NCBI RefSeq assembly: GCF_900638585.1
Contig: NZ_LR134523.1
Location: 646,001-710,000 of the forward strand
Length of the DNA stretch: 64,000 nucleotides
Direction of reading: 5' to 3'
Source of the DNA: Aedoeadaptatus ivorii
GTDB lineage: Bacteria > Bacillota > Clostridia > Tissierellales > Peptoniphilaceae
A program made the translations under genes and the position numbers. Below, in pieces: positions 1-7,707 of this stretch; within the stretch, counting starts at the first letter, position 1, and every line of letters starts with the position of its first letter. The notes beneath the pieces were generated by a model. It saw only the letters and a program-made list of their open reading frames with translations, ran no database searches and was not told where the DNA came from.

Positions 1-321
1 TATCCCGCAATAGAAGCACTCGGGGAGATCACCGAACGCGCCCTGGCGCGGGAGGAAATCCTCGTTCGGCGGCGCAAGAAAAAGGGCAAAAAGCGGATCT
101 TTATCGACGAGGACATTAAACCTGATATATTTTCGATCGAATGGAAAGAAGAACGGGGCGGCAGCGCCCTCTACGCCCTGTTAAAGGCGGGCGGCCACGG
201 CAATCTGCGGCCCGACCGATTTTTGGCTGGCGTATTCGAAGAATCCGGCCTGGATACGGACTATGTGCAAATCAGGAGGATGATGAGTATGGATCGTGAC
301 GGCAATGAAGTACAAATCTGA
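1..321 (+). CDS. DUF2344 (radical-SAM-linked) protein, C-terminal end
   Basis: Open from the first base to a TGA at 319-321; the start lies outside the window. The visible 106 residues carry a basic stretch (RRRKKKGKKR) and the end LRPDRFLAGVF. Position directly before rng and rplU is where many Clostridia encode a TIGR03936/DUF2344 protein downstream of a B12-binding radical-SAM protein, so the assignment rests mainly on context plus the weakly conserved tail. The partner and substrate of DUF2344 are not established; a tRNA or rRNA modification role is often supposed. The last 26 bases overlap rng, implying coupled translation. Confidence 0.6.
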   Translation, partial: YPAIEALGEITERALAREEILVRRRKKKGKKRIFIDEDIKPDIFSIEWKEERGGSALYALLKAGGHGNLRPDRFLAGVFEESGLDTDYVQIRRMMSMDRDGNEVQI

Positions 322-1486
322 CGCCTTTTTATTTGTCGATGCGGAAGAGCCGAAACTGATGGGCCGAATCGAATCCGGCGTCTTAAAGGAGATCCACCTC
401 TTCGGCAGGTCGTCGATGGTGGGAAATATATACCGCGGCTATGTAAAAAATGTCCTGCCCGCCATGGACTGCGCCTTCGTCGACTTCGGCGAGGGCGAAG
501 CGGGCTACCTCCCCATGAAATATGTCTATCCGCTTCCGTATCGAAAGTCGATCAAAGGCGGCGATACGGTGATCGTCGAGGTCAAAAAGATGCCTTTGGG
601 GGACAAGCGCGCGGTTCTTTCTACCGATTACAGCCTGCGCGGGGAGTATCTGGTCCTCTTGCCCGCCAATCGCGGGGTGCGAATCTCGAAAAAAATCGAA
701 GACGACGCCGCCCGCACGCGCCTCAAGCGCTGGGCAGAAGGGCTGCCCGACCGTCCGGGTTTGATCGTCCGCACCGAGGCGATGGCGTGCGATGCCGATG
801 TGTTGGAGCGGGAATACCTGCGGCTGGCGGAGATCGCAGAGGCGATCGAAAAAGAAAGAAATTTTTTGCCCCCGACCAAGCGTCTCCGATCGGACAATCT
901 GCAGGCGAGTCTGTTTGTCCGCCACCCGGAGCTTCCGATCGTAATCAATGATCACGCCGTCGAAAAATACATTTCCGATTCCTATCGGACCGTCTACGAT
1001 CCTTCCTTCAGTTTGCGGGGACTGGCCCAATATCGAAAGCAATTCGACGAACTCTTTTTTGGCGTCGTCCCCCTTCCTTCGGGCGGCAATATCGTCATCG
1101 ACGAAACCGAAGCCTGCGTCTGTATCGACGTCAACAGCGCATCGGTCAAGAAGCAGGGGAGTTTTCAGGCGATGCGAAGGTCCGTCAATGCCGAGGCGAT
1201 GGAGGCGTGTATTGCACAGATTCTGCTGCGCAATATCAGCGGCATGATCGTCATCGACTTTTTGCACGGTATGGACGAGGAGGAAAAGGCGGAGATCGCC
1301 GAAAGATTTCGTCGCGGACTCGCGGACGATCCCATGAATTCTACGGTCTACGGCTTTACCGCCATGGGCCTGTTTGAGCTTTCTCGCCAGCGACGGGAAG
1401 CCTCATTTCCCGCCGCCTACCGGGCGCGAAAAACCCAGAACCGCGAGCGCATAAAAAAAGAGATTTCTCGAGAGAAAAAATTGTAA
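296..1486 (+). CDS. rng: Ribonuclease G/E family endoribonuclease
   Basis: A 396-residue RNase E/G catalytic-domain protein. An S1 RNA-binding fold lies near residues 35-85 (GNIYRGYVKNVLPAMDCAFV), and the two metal-binding aspartates are in IDVNS (D278) and VIDF (D321). The chain ends about 35 residues after ELSRQRR, so the CPxCxG zinc-link that joins dimers in E. coli RNase E/G is absent. The start is uncertain: GTG 296 is the first in-frame start after a stop at 284, while the AGGAGGA at 274-280 is rather far upstream; ATG 305 is an alternative. The family processes rRNA and mRNA 5' ends in the cytoplasm. It sits in the conserved slot before rplU. Confidence 0.88.
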   Translation: MTAMKYKSDAFLFVDAEEPKLMGRIESGVLKEIHLFGRSSMVGNIYRGYVKNVLPAMDCAFVDFGEGEAGYLPMKYVYPLPYRKSIKGGDTVIVEVKKMPLGDKRAVLSTDYSLRGEYLVLLPANRGVRISKKIEDDAARTRLKRWAEGLPDRPGLIVRTEAMACDADVLEREYLRLAEIAEAIEKERNFLPPTKRLRSDNLQASLFVRHPELPIVINDHAVEKYISDSYRTVYDPSFSLRGLAQYRKQFDELFFGVVPLPSGGNIVIDETEACVCIDVNSASVKKQGSFQAMRRSVNAEAMEACIAQILLRNISGMIVIDFLHGMDEEEKAEIAERFRRGLADDPMNSTVYGFTAMGLFELSRQRREASFPAAYRARKTQNRERIKKEISREKKL

Positions 1487-1509
1487 TTTCTAAAAAATTG
1501 TGGTATCAT
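1481..1509 (+). promoter_or_regulatory. Promoter of the rplU-prp-rpmA operon
   Basis: TTGTAA (1481-1486) and TATCAT (1504-1509) are separated by 17 bases, a vegetative sigma-A type arrangement. The -35 overlaps the rng stop codon region. Transcription would begin near 1516 and run through a structured leader into rplU. Confidence 0.55.
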
Positions 1510-1515
1510 ACTTTG

Positions 1516-1587
1516 ATGTAACCGCACCTAAACAGGTCAGAAGCGAATCACCTGTTGGGGCGAGTCTTATTATGAGGAGGTGCTACA
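1516..1587 (+). ncRNA. Putative L21 (rplU) leader
   Basis: The untranslated leader contains a 7-bp hairpin, AACAGGT (1531-1537) with ACCTGTT (1550-1556), enclosing a GCGAA-containing loop. It is flanked by CCGC and GGGGCGAG segments and ends in the AGGAGG ribosome site of rplU. Firmicute rplU operons carry a known autoregulatory 'L21 leader' with a similar layout. I match it on position and overall shape only; a covariance-model search (Rfam L21_leader) would decide. Confidence 0.5.
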
Positions 1588-1896
1588 ATGTACGCAGTTA
1601 TCGAAACCGGCGGAAAGCAATACACCGTTCACGAAGGCGACTTGGTGAAAGTGGAAAAGCTCGACGCGAACGAAGGGGATTCCGTATCCTTTGACAAAGT
1701 TCTCCTGGTACAGGAAGAAGGCGGTCTGAAGGTCGGCAAACCCTATGTAGAAGGTGCAAAAGTCGAAGCAAAGGTCCTGAAACAGGCCAAAGACAAAAAG
1801 GTCATCGTCTACAAGTTCAAGGCGAAGAAGAACGAACGTAAGAAAAAAGGCCATCGCCAACCGTATACGCTCGTAGAAATCGGCAAATTGGCATAA
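1588..1896 (+). CDS. rplU: 50S ribosomal protein L21
   Basis: 102 residues, the usual bacterial L21 length, starting [14 protein letters not shown] and ending in the basic [14 protein letters not shown] segment that packs against 23S rRNA. It binds 23S rRNA in early 50S assembly. A strong AGGAGG site precedes the ATG. It is first in the rplU-prp-rpmA operon; its TAA overlaps the prp ATG by one base. Codon use is biased towards what the other highly expressed genes here use. Confidence 0.98.
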   Translation: MYAVIETGGKQYTVHEGDLVKVEKLDANEGDSVSFDKVLLVQEEGGLKVGKPYVEGAKVEAKVLKQAKDKKVIVYKFKAKKNERKKKGHRQPYTLVEIGKLA

Positions 1897-2225
1897 TGAC
1901 GAAGATCGTACTCTACTTTCGCGACGGAAAGCCCATCGGCTTTTCTGCGCGGGAGCACGCGGGAGACGGGGACGAGATCGGCGAAATCGTCTGTAACGGC
2001 ATTTCGGCACTGACTTTGACCTGTATCCTGTCGATCGGAGAGATCGCAAAGATTTCCGAGGACGATATGCACATCGAGCAGTCGGAAGCCTATCTGTTCT
2101 TTCGGCTCAAAGACGGCGTGGAATCGGAAACGGCGGTAACGCTGTTGCGCTCCATGATCGTAGGTCTTAACGCCATTGCAGAGAAATACGAAAACTACAT
2201 GAAAATAGAGACTCAGGAGGTTTAG
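1896..2225 (+). CDS. prp: Ribosomal-processing cysteine protease Prp
   Basis: 109 residues, with the family's catalytic pair visible as H21 (in EHAGDG) and C33 (in IVCNGIS). Prp removes the N-terminal extension of ribosomal protein L27 in Firmicutes and relatives, a step needed before L27 can work at the peptidyl-transferase centre. It lies exactly between rplU and rpmA, the diagnostic location, and its substrate L27 here does have an extension ahead of SSKKG. Start ATG overlaps the rplU stop (TAATG), so translation is coupled. Confidence 0.93.
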   Translation: MTKIVLYFRDGKPIGFSAREHAGDGDEIGEIVCNGISALTLTCILSIGEIAKISEDDMHIEQSEAYLFFRLKDGVESETAVTLLRSMIVGLNAIAEKYENYMKIETQEV

Positions 2226-2516
2226 ATGATTCAGTTTACGCTCGAACTCTTCTCTTCGAAGAAGGGAATGGGTAGTTCTAAAAACGGTCGCGACTCCGAA
2301 TCCAAGCGTCTCGGCGTGAAGAAGGGCGATGGACAACACGTACTCGCCGGCAACATTCTCGTACGTCAAAGAGGCACTAAGATTCACCCCGGTATCAATG
2401 TGGGGATCGGTAGCGACGACACCTTGTTCGCTAAAGCCGACGGTCGCGTTTCTTTTGAAACCCGCGGCAAGAACAAGAAAATCGTAAATGTACATCCTAT
2501 CGAAGAATTAGCATAA
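2226..2516 (+). CDS. rpmA: 50S ribosomal protein L27 with cleavable N-terminal extension
   Basis: 96 residues. The mature part starts at [15 protein letters not shown] and runs to NVHPIEELA, as in canonical L27. It is preceded by the nine-residue extension MIQFTLELF. In Staphylococcus the Prp site follows an extension ending LQFF before AS(K); here the corresponding site is ELF/SSKK. The ATG follows the prp TAG directly, with GGAGG a few bases upstream. A terminator follows 6 bases after the stop, closing the operon. Confidence 0.97.
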   Translation: MIQFTLELFSSKKGMGSSKNGRDSESKRLGVKKGDGQHVLAGNILVRQRGTKIHPGINVGIGSDDTLFAKADGRVSFETRGKNKKIVNVHPIEELA

Positions 2517-2522
2517 ACAAGG

Positions 2523-2550
2523 CCGCAGAGAAATCTGCGGTTTTCTTTTT
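2523..2550 (+). terminator. Rho-independent terminator after rpmA
   Basis: CCGCAGA (2523-2529), loop GAAA, TCTGCGG (2534-2540), then TTTTCTTTTT. A 7-bp GC-rich stem on a GNRA-type loop with a U-run. Confidence 0.93.
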
Positions 2551-2609
2551 ATCTTATATAGTTATTAGACTTCCTTTTCTTCAATTATAAAAGAGTCAAA
2601 ACCGTGCTG

Positions 2610-2618
2610 TGATATAAT
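2610..2618 (+). promoter_or_regulatory. Extended -10 promoter of obg
   Basis: TG at 2610-2611, one base, then consensus TATAAT at 2613-2618. No convincing -35 is present at 16-18 bases upstream, which fits an extended -10 promoter. The start point would be about 20 bases before the obg ATG. Confidence 0.65.
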
Positions 2619-2642
2619 GAAGCAAGGAAACGGGAGGTGTCT

Positions 2643-3914
2643 ATGTTTGTTGATATTTGCCGCATTTCCGTGAAAGCGGGAAACGGCGGCGATGGTGCCG
2701 TCGCATGGCGCAGAGAAAAATATGTACCCGCCGGCGGACCGGCCGGGGGAGATGGCGGGCGCGGCGGCAGCGTGGTATTGGAAGCCGACGAGAGCATCCA
2801 CACCTTGATGGACTTCCGTTACAAGCGCGTCTATAAAGCGGAGAACGGCGAAAACGGCCGCAGCAAAAAGCAGTTCGGGGCCGACGCAGACGATATCGTG
2901 CTCAAGGTACCGGTGGGTACCGTCGTGCGCGACGAAAAATCGAACAAGGTCATCGTCGATCTAAAGCGACCCGGGGAACGCTTTGTCATCGCCCAGGGCG
3001 GGCGCGGCGGCAAGGGCAATGCCCGCTACACCACCAGTACGCGTCAGGCGCCCACCTTTGCCCAACTGGGCTTTCGCGGCCAGGAGCGGGACATCGTGCT
3101 CGAACTCAAGATGATCGCCGATGTAGGGCTGGTCGGCTTTCCGAACGTGGGAAAATCGACCCTTCTTTCGGTCATCTCGAGTGCTCGACCCAAGATCGCC
3201 AATTACGAATTTACGACCCTATCTCCCAATTTGGGCGTCGTGTATTTGGGACCGGAGCAGAGCTTTGTCTGCGCGGACATTCCGGGTTTAATCGAAGGCG
3301 CATCGGAAGGCATAGGGCTCGGCCACGATTTTCTACGACATGTCGAGCGAACCGGCGTCCTGATCCACGTATTGGATGCGAGCGGCGCGGGTTATCGTGA
3401 TCCCCTGACAGATTTCGAGACCATCAATCGCGAGCTGGCCGACTACAACGCGGCGCTGACCGAAAAGCCGCAGATCGTGTTTTTGAACAAGATGGATCTG
3501 CCCGAGGCGCGCGAAAACGAACCGGCGCTGCGAAAAGCGCTGGAGGAGAAGGGCTACGAAGTCTTCTCCGGTTCCGCCGCCACCACGGCGGATATCCGTC
3601 CCATGCTGTATCGGGCATTTGACATTCTTCAGAATACGAAGATCGAATACGAGACGCTGGACGAAGAACGCTATGTAGAAGAAGAAAAGCGAGAACCCGG
3701 CATTTCCGTCCGCAAAGAGGCGGGAAAATACATCGTCGACGGGGGCTACATCGAGCGCCTTTTGGGCTCTACTTTTTTCGACGACCGGGAATCTCTGCGC
3801 TATTTTCAGGAGAATCTGCGTAAAAACGGCGTCATCGATCGGCTCCGGGAATTGGGGATCGAAGAGGGCGAATCGGTCTTTATTGCAGGATATGAATTCG
3901 AGTTTTTTGAATAG
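2643..3914 (+). CDS. obg: Obg GTPase, ribosome assembly
   Basis: 423 residues in the three-domain Obg layout: glycine-rich Obg fold (residues 1-160, e.g. GGPAGGDGG), a G domain with GFPNVGKS from residue 165, NKMD and SSARP/SAATT-like switch segments, and a C-terminal OCT domain ending EFFE. It acts as a GTP-dependent 50S assembly factor and in stress and ppGpp responses. I use ATG 2643 because GGGAGG (2632-2637) is correctly spaced for it; an in-frame GTG at 2637 would overlap that site. Confidence 0.97.
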   Translation: MFVDICRISVKAGNGGDGAVAWRREKYVPAGGPAGGDGGRGGSVVLEADESIHTLMDFRYKRVYKAENGENGRSKKQFGADADDIVLKVPVGTVVRDEKSNKVIVDLKRPGERFVIAQGGRGGKGNARYTTSTRQAPTFAQLGFRGQERDIVLELKMIADVGLVGFPNVGKSTLLSVISSARPKIANYEFTTLSPNLGVVYLGPEQSFVCADIPGLIEGASEGIGLGHDFLRHVERTGVLIHVLDASGAGYRDPLTDFETINRELADYNAALTEKPQIVFLNKMDLPEARENEPALRKALEEKGYEVFSGSAATTADIRPMLYRAFDILQNTKIEYETLDEERYVEEEKREPGISVRKEAGKYIVDGGYIERLLGSTFFDDRESLRYFQENLRKNGVIDRLRELGIEEGESVFIAGYEFEFFE

Positions 3915-3922
3915 GGAGGACT

Positions 3923-4213
3923 ATGATTACCGCAAAACAGAGGGCGCAGCTGAAACGGCTGAGCCATGGCATGAAGCCCTTGATGCAAATCGGAAAGAAC
4001 GGCATTACGCCGGGGGTGATCGAGCAGATCGACGCGTTATTGGAAGATCACGAGTTGGTGAAGATCACCTTGTTACAGAATACGTCCGTAGAAATGCAAG
4101 AAGCGACCGATGCGCTCTTGGAAGAGACGGGTGCAGAATTCGTACAGTCGATCGGCTCTAAGCTGACCTTGTACCGGGCATCGAAAGAAGATCCGCAGAT
4201 CGTCCTGGAGTAG
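3923..4213 (+). CDS. yhbY: CRM-domain RNA-binding protein YhbY
   Basis: 96 residues, a single CRM domain with the hallmark GKNG loop (IGKNGITP) and the sequence start MITAKQRAQLKRLSH typical of YhbY. The family binds pre-50S particles. Good AGGAGG-like site (GGGAGG) just after the obg stop; nadD follows 3 bases later. The obg-yhbY-nadD-yqeK order is conserved across Firmicutes, which supports the call. Confidence 0.95.
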   Translation: MITAKQRAQLKRLSHGMKPLMQIGKNGITPGVIEQIDALLEDHELVKITLLQNTSVEMQEATDALLEETGAEFVQSIGSKLTLYRASKEDPQIVLE

Positions 4214-4216
4214 AAA

Positions 4217-4825
4217 ATGAAGATCGGCATCATGGGCGGCTCGTTCAATCCCATCCACATGGGACATTTGATGATGAGCGAATACATTCGGGCGGAGCTC
4301 GGCCTCTCGAAGGTCCTATTTATCCCCACGGGAAACGCGCCCCACAAGCGAGATTATTCCGTGCCCGCTTCGGACCGTTTAAAGATGGCGGAGCTCGCGG
4401 TGGCGGACAATTACTATTTTGAAGTATCGGATATCGAAGTGACCCGCACCGAAACCACCTATTCCGTGGACACCTTAGAGAGTCTGCGGTCGCTCCATCC
4501 GGAGGCGGAGTTTTATTTCTTTTTGGGTTCGGATATTTTACAGGATCTCAAGACCTGGAAGCGGTTCGGAGAGCTGGCGCAGTTGACGCGCTTTGCGGTG
4601 GCGGTGCGACCGGGCTTCGGTCAGGTGACGCGGCGGGCGATCGGCCAGGAGATCCGATACTTAAAGGAGCACTTCAATGCGGGCATCGTACTGATCGACA
4701 CGCCGCTCTTGGAGATTTCCTCGACCAATTTGCGCAATCGGATTCGCCAGGGCAAGTCCGTAAAGTACTTTTTGCCCGACGATGTGATGACCTATATTCG
4801 AAAAAAGGGGTTTTATCAATATTGA
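4217..4825 (+). CDS. nadD: Nicotinate-nucleotide adenylyltransferase
   Basis: 202 residues, nucleotidyl-transferase fold. The N-terminal GGSFNPIHMGH contains the HxGH nucleotide-binding motif, and the C-terminal SSTNLRNRI is the ISSTxxR motif. It converts nicotinate mononucleotide and ATP to deamido-NAD in NAD synthesis. Its TGA overlaps the TTG start of yqeK (ATTGA). Confidence 0.97.
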   Translation: MKIGIMGGSFNPIHMGHLMMSEYIRAELGLSKVLFIPTGNAPHKRDYSVPASDRLKMAELAVADNYYFEVSDIEVTRTETTYSVDTLESLRSLHPEAEFYFFLGSDILQDLKTWKRFGELAQLTRFAVAVRPGFGQVTRRAIGQEIRYLKEHFNAGIVLIDTPLLEISSTNLRNRIRQGKSVKYFLPDDVMTYIRKKGFYQY

Positions 4826-5394
4826 AGACACCGAATTTTAAGAAAATTGAATCGGATATCGGAGAAAAACGGTATTTGCATACATTGCGGGTGACGAAAA
4901 CCGCCGAAGAACTGGCGGAAATCCACGGCGTGAACGGTGAGAAGGTCCGGATTGCGGCAAGGTTGCACGACGCCTGTAAATATCCCGATGCGGCGGCGAT
5001 TCGGGATCGCGCACGCGCTTTAAATATGAAAGAAGACGACGTGTTCAAAGATTTTCCGCAGATTCTCCATGCCTATGTGGCCGCGACGTGGGCGCAGAAA
5101 GAGCTTGGCATTACGGATCCCGAGATTCTCGACGCCATCCGCTACCATACCACCGGAAGGGCCGATATGCGTCCGTTGGAAGAGATCGTGTTTTTGGCGG
5201 ATTATCTCGAGCCGATGCGCAATTTTGAGGGCGTAGAGGCACTTCGCGCACTGGCGAAAAAAGATCTCACCCAAGCCATGGCGGCATCGGTGGCGCAGAA
5301 CCTAAAGTACCTACTCGAGAAGCGGATTCCCGTCCATCTCGACACCGTGCGTTGCTATAATTACTATATCGGACAGATCGGAGGCGGCCGATGA
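4822..5394 (+). CDS. yqeK: HD-domain diadenosine tetraphosphatase YqeK
   Basis: 190 residues. The metal-binding HD series is visible: RYLHTLRV, ARLHDACK, HAYVAA, RYHTTGR and FLADYLEP. B. subtilis-type YqeK symmetrically hydrolyses Ap4A to ADP. It starts at TTG, overlapping the nadD stop by 4 bases; no ATG or GTG upstream keeps this frame without cutting deep into nadD. It lies between nadD and the LCP gene as in many Clostridia. Confidence 0.92.
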   Translation: MKTPNFKKIESDIGEKRYLHTLRVTKTAEELAEIHGVNGEKVRIAARLHDACKYPDAAAIRDRARALNMKEDDVFKDFPQILHAYVAATWAQKELGITDPEILDAIRYHTTGRADMRPLEEIVFLADYLEPMRNFEGVEALRALAKKDLTQAMAASVAQNLKYLLEKRIPVHLDTVRCYNYYIGQIGGGR

Positions 5395-6287
5395 AGAGTT
5401 TCTTTCGAGGGTTTTTTGCCACCCTTTTGATCGTCTGCGCCCTGTTTTTCGGGTCGCAGTGGTATATCAACCGCAGCGACAATACCGCGGCGCAGACTTG
5501 GGTGGAAGATCTGAAAAACAGCAACGAAAAATTTCAGGTCCTTCTTATCGGCATCGACAGTCTGGACTCGAAACAGGCGGAGAATACGCGCAGCGACGTG
5601 ATGATGGTATTGGACGTCGACGGGGCGAAGCGCACGGCATCCCTCGTATCCGTGCCGAGAGACAGTCGGGTCCCCATCGAAGGGCATGGAAAGACGAAGA
5701 TCAATCACGCCTATGCCTATGGAAAACAGGACCTCGCCCTGCAAACCGTCAATGAAAATCTGGGGCTCAACATCCCCTACTATATCGTCGTCGACTACGC
5801 CTTTGTCAAAGACGTGGTCGACATTGTCGGCGGGATCGACGTCGATGTGCCGATGGATATGGATTATGAGGATCCTTCGGCGGATCCGCCGCTGTATATC
5901 CACCTCAAACAGGGTATGCAGACCCTAAACGGCGACGAGGCGCTTCAATTCGTGCGCTTCAGAAAGGGCTATAAAAACGCCGATCTGGACCGCGTAAAGG
6001 CGCAGCAGGCGTTTATTTCCTCGCTGGTTAACAAGGTAAAATCTCCCGGCGGTCTGCTCCATGCGCCGTCTTTGTTCGTAAGCTATATGGACCATACGAC
6101 GAGCAATATGCCCCTATCCAAGGTGTCGCGCATGGGACTTACGTTGATTTCCATCGGCGAAGAGAATCTGACGACCAACACTTTACCGGGTACGCCGAAG
6201 ACCATCGACGGGATTTCATATTTTATCGTCGACGAGGCCGGCACCGACCGACTGTTGAAAGATCTGCACATGAAACCCTTGAAATAG
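5391..6287 (+). CDS. LytR-CpsA-Psr (LCP) family cell-envelope glycopolymer transferase
   Basis: 298 residues. One N-terminal membrane segment (about residues 5-25, rich in F/L/I) anchors an extracellular LCP domain with VLLIGIDS, NTRSDVMM, SLVSVPRDSRV, KINHAYAYG, DYAFVKDVVD and LQFVRFRKG. These contain the conserved Asp and Arg residues that bind the polyprenyl-pyrophosphate substrate. LCP enzymes attach teichoic acids or other anionic polymers to peptidoglycan. ATGA overlap with yqeK. Which polymer is attached cannot be read from sequence. Confidence 0.93.
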   Translation: MKSFFRGFFATLLIVCALFFGSQWYINRSDNTAAQTWVEDLKNSNEKFQVLLIGIDSLDSKQAENTRSDVMMVLDVDGAKRTASLVSVPRDSRVPIEGHGKTKINHAYAYGKQDLALQTVNENLGLNIPYYIVVDYAFVKDVVDIVGGIDVDVPMDMDYEDPSADPPLYIHLKQGMQTLNGDEALQFVRFRKGYKNADLDRVKAQQAFISSLVNKVKSPGGLLHAPSLFVSYMDHTTSNMPLSKVSRMGLTLISIGEENLTTNTLPGTPKTIDGISYFIVDEAGTDRLLKDLHMKPLK

Positions 6288-6317
6288 GGTATACTGAAAT
6301 AGAAATAAGGAGGTAGA

Positions 6318-6668
6318 ATGGAAAAAGTCGAATTGACCGGAAAGTTAAAAATTATCGATCAAAGTGCCGAAGCCAAGGGCGGTGCGGACATACAAGTCCT
6401 GGACATCCGCCAGATGACTTCCATAGCCGACTATTTCGTGATCGTGAGCGGAAACTCGACCCCGCAGCTGAATGCCATCGCCGAAGAAATCGAAGACAAT
6501 ATGGCAGAAGCGGGCTATGAGACCTACCACCACGAAGGAAACGGCATGTCCCGCTGGATTGTATTGGATTATGGTGATATTATCGTCCATATCTTCCACC
6601 GGGAAATGCGCGAGTTCTACAACTTAGAGAGACTTTGGACTCAGGATTTTAAGGAGGAAACAGAATGA
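6318..6668 (+). CDS. rsfS: Ribosomal silencing factor RsfS
   Basis: 116 residues, matching the RsfS/Iojap family: MTSIADYFVIVSGNS, GMSRWIVLDYGDIIVHIFHREMR split across the middle and end, and the C-terminal FYNLERLW. The family binds L14 and blocks 30S-50S joining during starvation. AAGGAGG at 6307-6313. The gene follows the nadD-yqeK-LCP run, a conserved neighbourhood. Stop overlaps ridA (ATGA). Confidence 0.96.
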   Translation: MEKVELTGKLKIIDQSAEAKGGADIQVLDIRQMTSIADYFVIVSGNSTPQLNAIAEEIEDNMAEAGYETYHHEGNGMSRWIVLDYGDIIVHIFHREMREFYNLERLWTQDFKEETE

Positions 6669-7039
6669 ACATTACCCAAACGGATAAAGCACCTGCGGCC
6701 ATCGGCCCCTATTCCCAAGCCGTCGTATCCGACAGTGTGGTCTATACGTCCGGCCAGATTCCGGTGGACCCGGCGACCGGCGAGCTGAAGACCGACATCA
6801 AGGAAGCGACCCACCAAAGCCTGACCAATCTGAAAAACTTATTGGAAGCCTCCGGGTCTTCTTTGGAAAATACCTTGAAGGTCAATATCTTTATTACCGA
6901 TATGGACCAATTCGGCGCCATCAACGAAGTCTATGCGGAATACTTCAGCACCCACAAACCGGCGAGAAGCTGTGTGGCCGTAAAGACCCTGCCGAAAAAT
7001 GCCGTCATCGAAATCGAGGCAATCGCCCGCACCAAGTAA
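6665..7039 (+). CDS. ridA: RidA family reactive enamine/imine deaminase
   Basis: 124 residues, typical RidA length. Starts ITQTDKAPAAIGPYSQAV; carries YTSGQIPVDP and the end motif ARSCVAVKTLPKNAVIEIE with the substrate-binding Arg. The family hydrolyses 2-aminoacrylate and related intermediates formed by PLP enzymes to keto acids and ammonia. Overlaps the rsfS stop by 4 bases. Confidence 0.95.
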   Translation: MNITQTDKAPAAIGPYSQAVVSDSVVYTSGQIPVDPATGELKTDIKEATHQSLTNLKNLLEASGSSLENTLKVNIFITDMDQFGAINEVYAEYFSTHKPARSCVAVKTLPKNAVIEIEAIARTK

Positions 7040-7045
7040 TGGATC

Positions 7046-7651
7046 ATGGATCTTTCGCCCCGGGAAAAAAATATTATCCTCTGCTCCATCGCCCTAATTG
7101 TCCTCGTGGTTTCGTATTTCACCTATAAGGACAAGAAACGACAGGAGCCCGATGCGCCGATGATGCTATATGCCGAAAGCGGCGATTTTTCCGGCGCGCA
7201 AAATGTGGAGCGACAAATAGAAGTGCCGGTGGAGACGGGCACGATTTTCGTCGACATCGGCGGTGCGGTACAGCGTCCCGGACTCTACGAACTCGACGCG
7301 GGAAGCCGCGTAAAAGACGGCATCGTCGCGGCCGGCGGCATCATTGGCGAAGCGGATATGTCGCAGGTCAACCAGGCGAGAAAGCTCTCCGACGAGGAAA
7401 AGCTCTACATCCCCCACCGGGGAGAAGAAGTGCCGCAAGGCGAGGCAGGTGAATCGGAGGGGGCGGGGCCCGTTAGCATTCAAACCGCATCCAAAGAGCA
7501 GTTGATGCGCCTTCCCGGCATCGGCGAGAAGACCGCCGATAAGATCATCGAACATAGAAATGCCCATCCTTTTCAACAAGCGGAGGACTTAAAAGAAGTT
7601 CCGGGCATCGGCGAAAAGACCTATGAAAGTTTAAAACCATATATCAAATAG
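7046..7651 (+). CDS. comEA: ComEA family DNA-binding protein
   Basis: 201 residues. A single N-terminal membrane helix (about residues 8-25) is followed by a SLBB-type segment (IFVDIGGAVQRPGLYEL) and a C-terminal pair of helix-hairpin-helix motifs (LMRLPGIGEKTADKI and VPGIGEKTYESL). ComEA binds incoming double-stranded DNA at the outside face of the membrane in natural transformation. No comEC or comEB lies next to it, so whether a whole uptake system exists cannot be said. A terminator follows at once. Confidence 0.93.
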   Translation: MDLSPREKNIILCSIALIVLVVSYFTYKDKKRQEPDAPMMLYAESGDFSGAQNVERQIEVPVETGTIFVDIGGAVQRPGLYELDAGSRVKDGIVAAGGIIGEADMSQVNQARKLSDEEKLYIPHRGEEVPQGEAGESEGAGPVSIQTASKEQLMRLPGIGEKTADKIIEHRNAHPFQQAEDLKEVPGIGEKTYESLKPYIK

Positions 7652-7677
7652 AAAACTGACCTTCCCGGTCAGTTTTT
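7652..7677 (+). terminator. Rho-independent terminator after comEA
   Basis: AAAACTGACC (7652-7661), loop TTCCC, GGTCAGTTTT (7667-7676), with a T-run inside and after the right arm. It sits directly on the comEA stop and closes the first block. Confidence 0.93.
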
Positions 7678-7707
7678 TACTAGGATAGAAAAGGAGCATT
7701 GCGGCGA

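Noticed and set aside
6290-6295. TATACT before rsfS as a promoter
   Set aside because: No -35 and no extended -10; the gene may be read from upstream.
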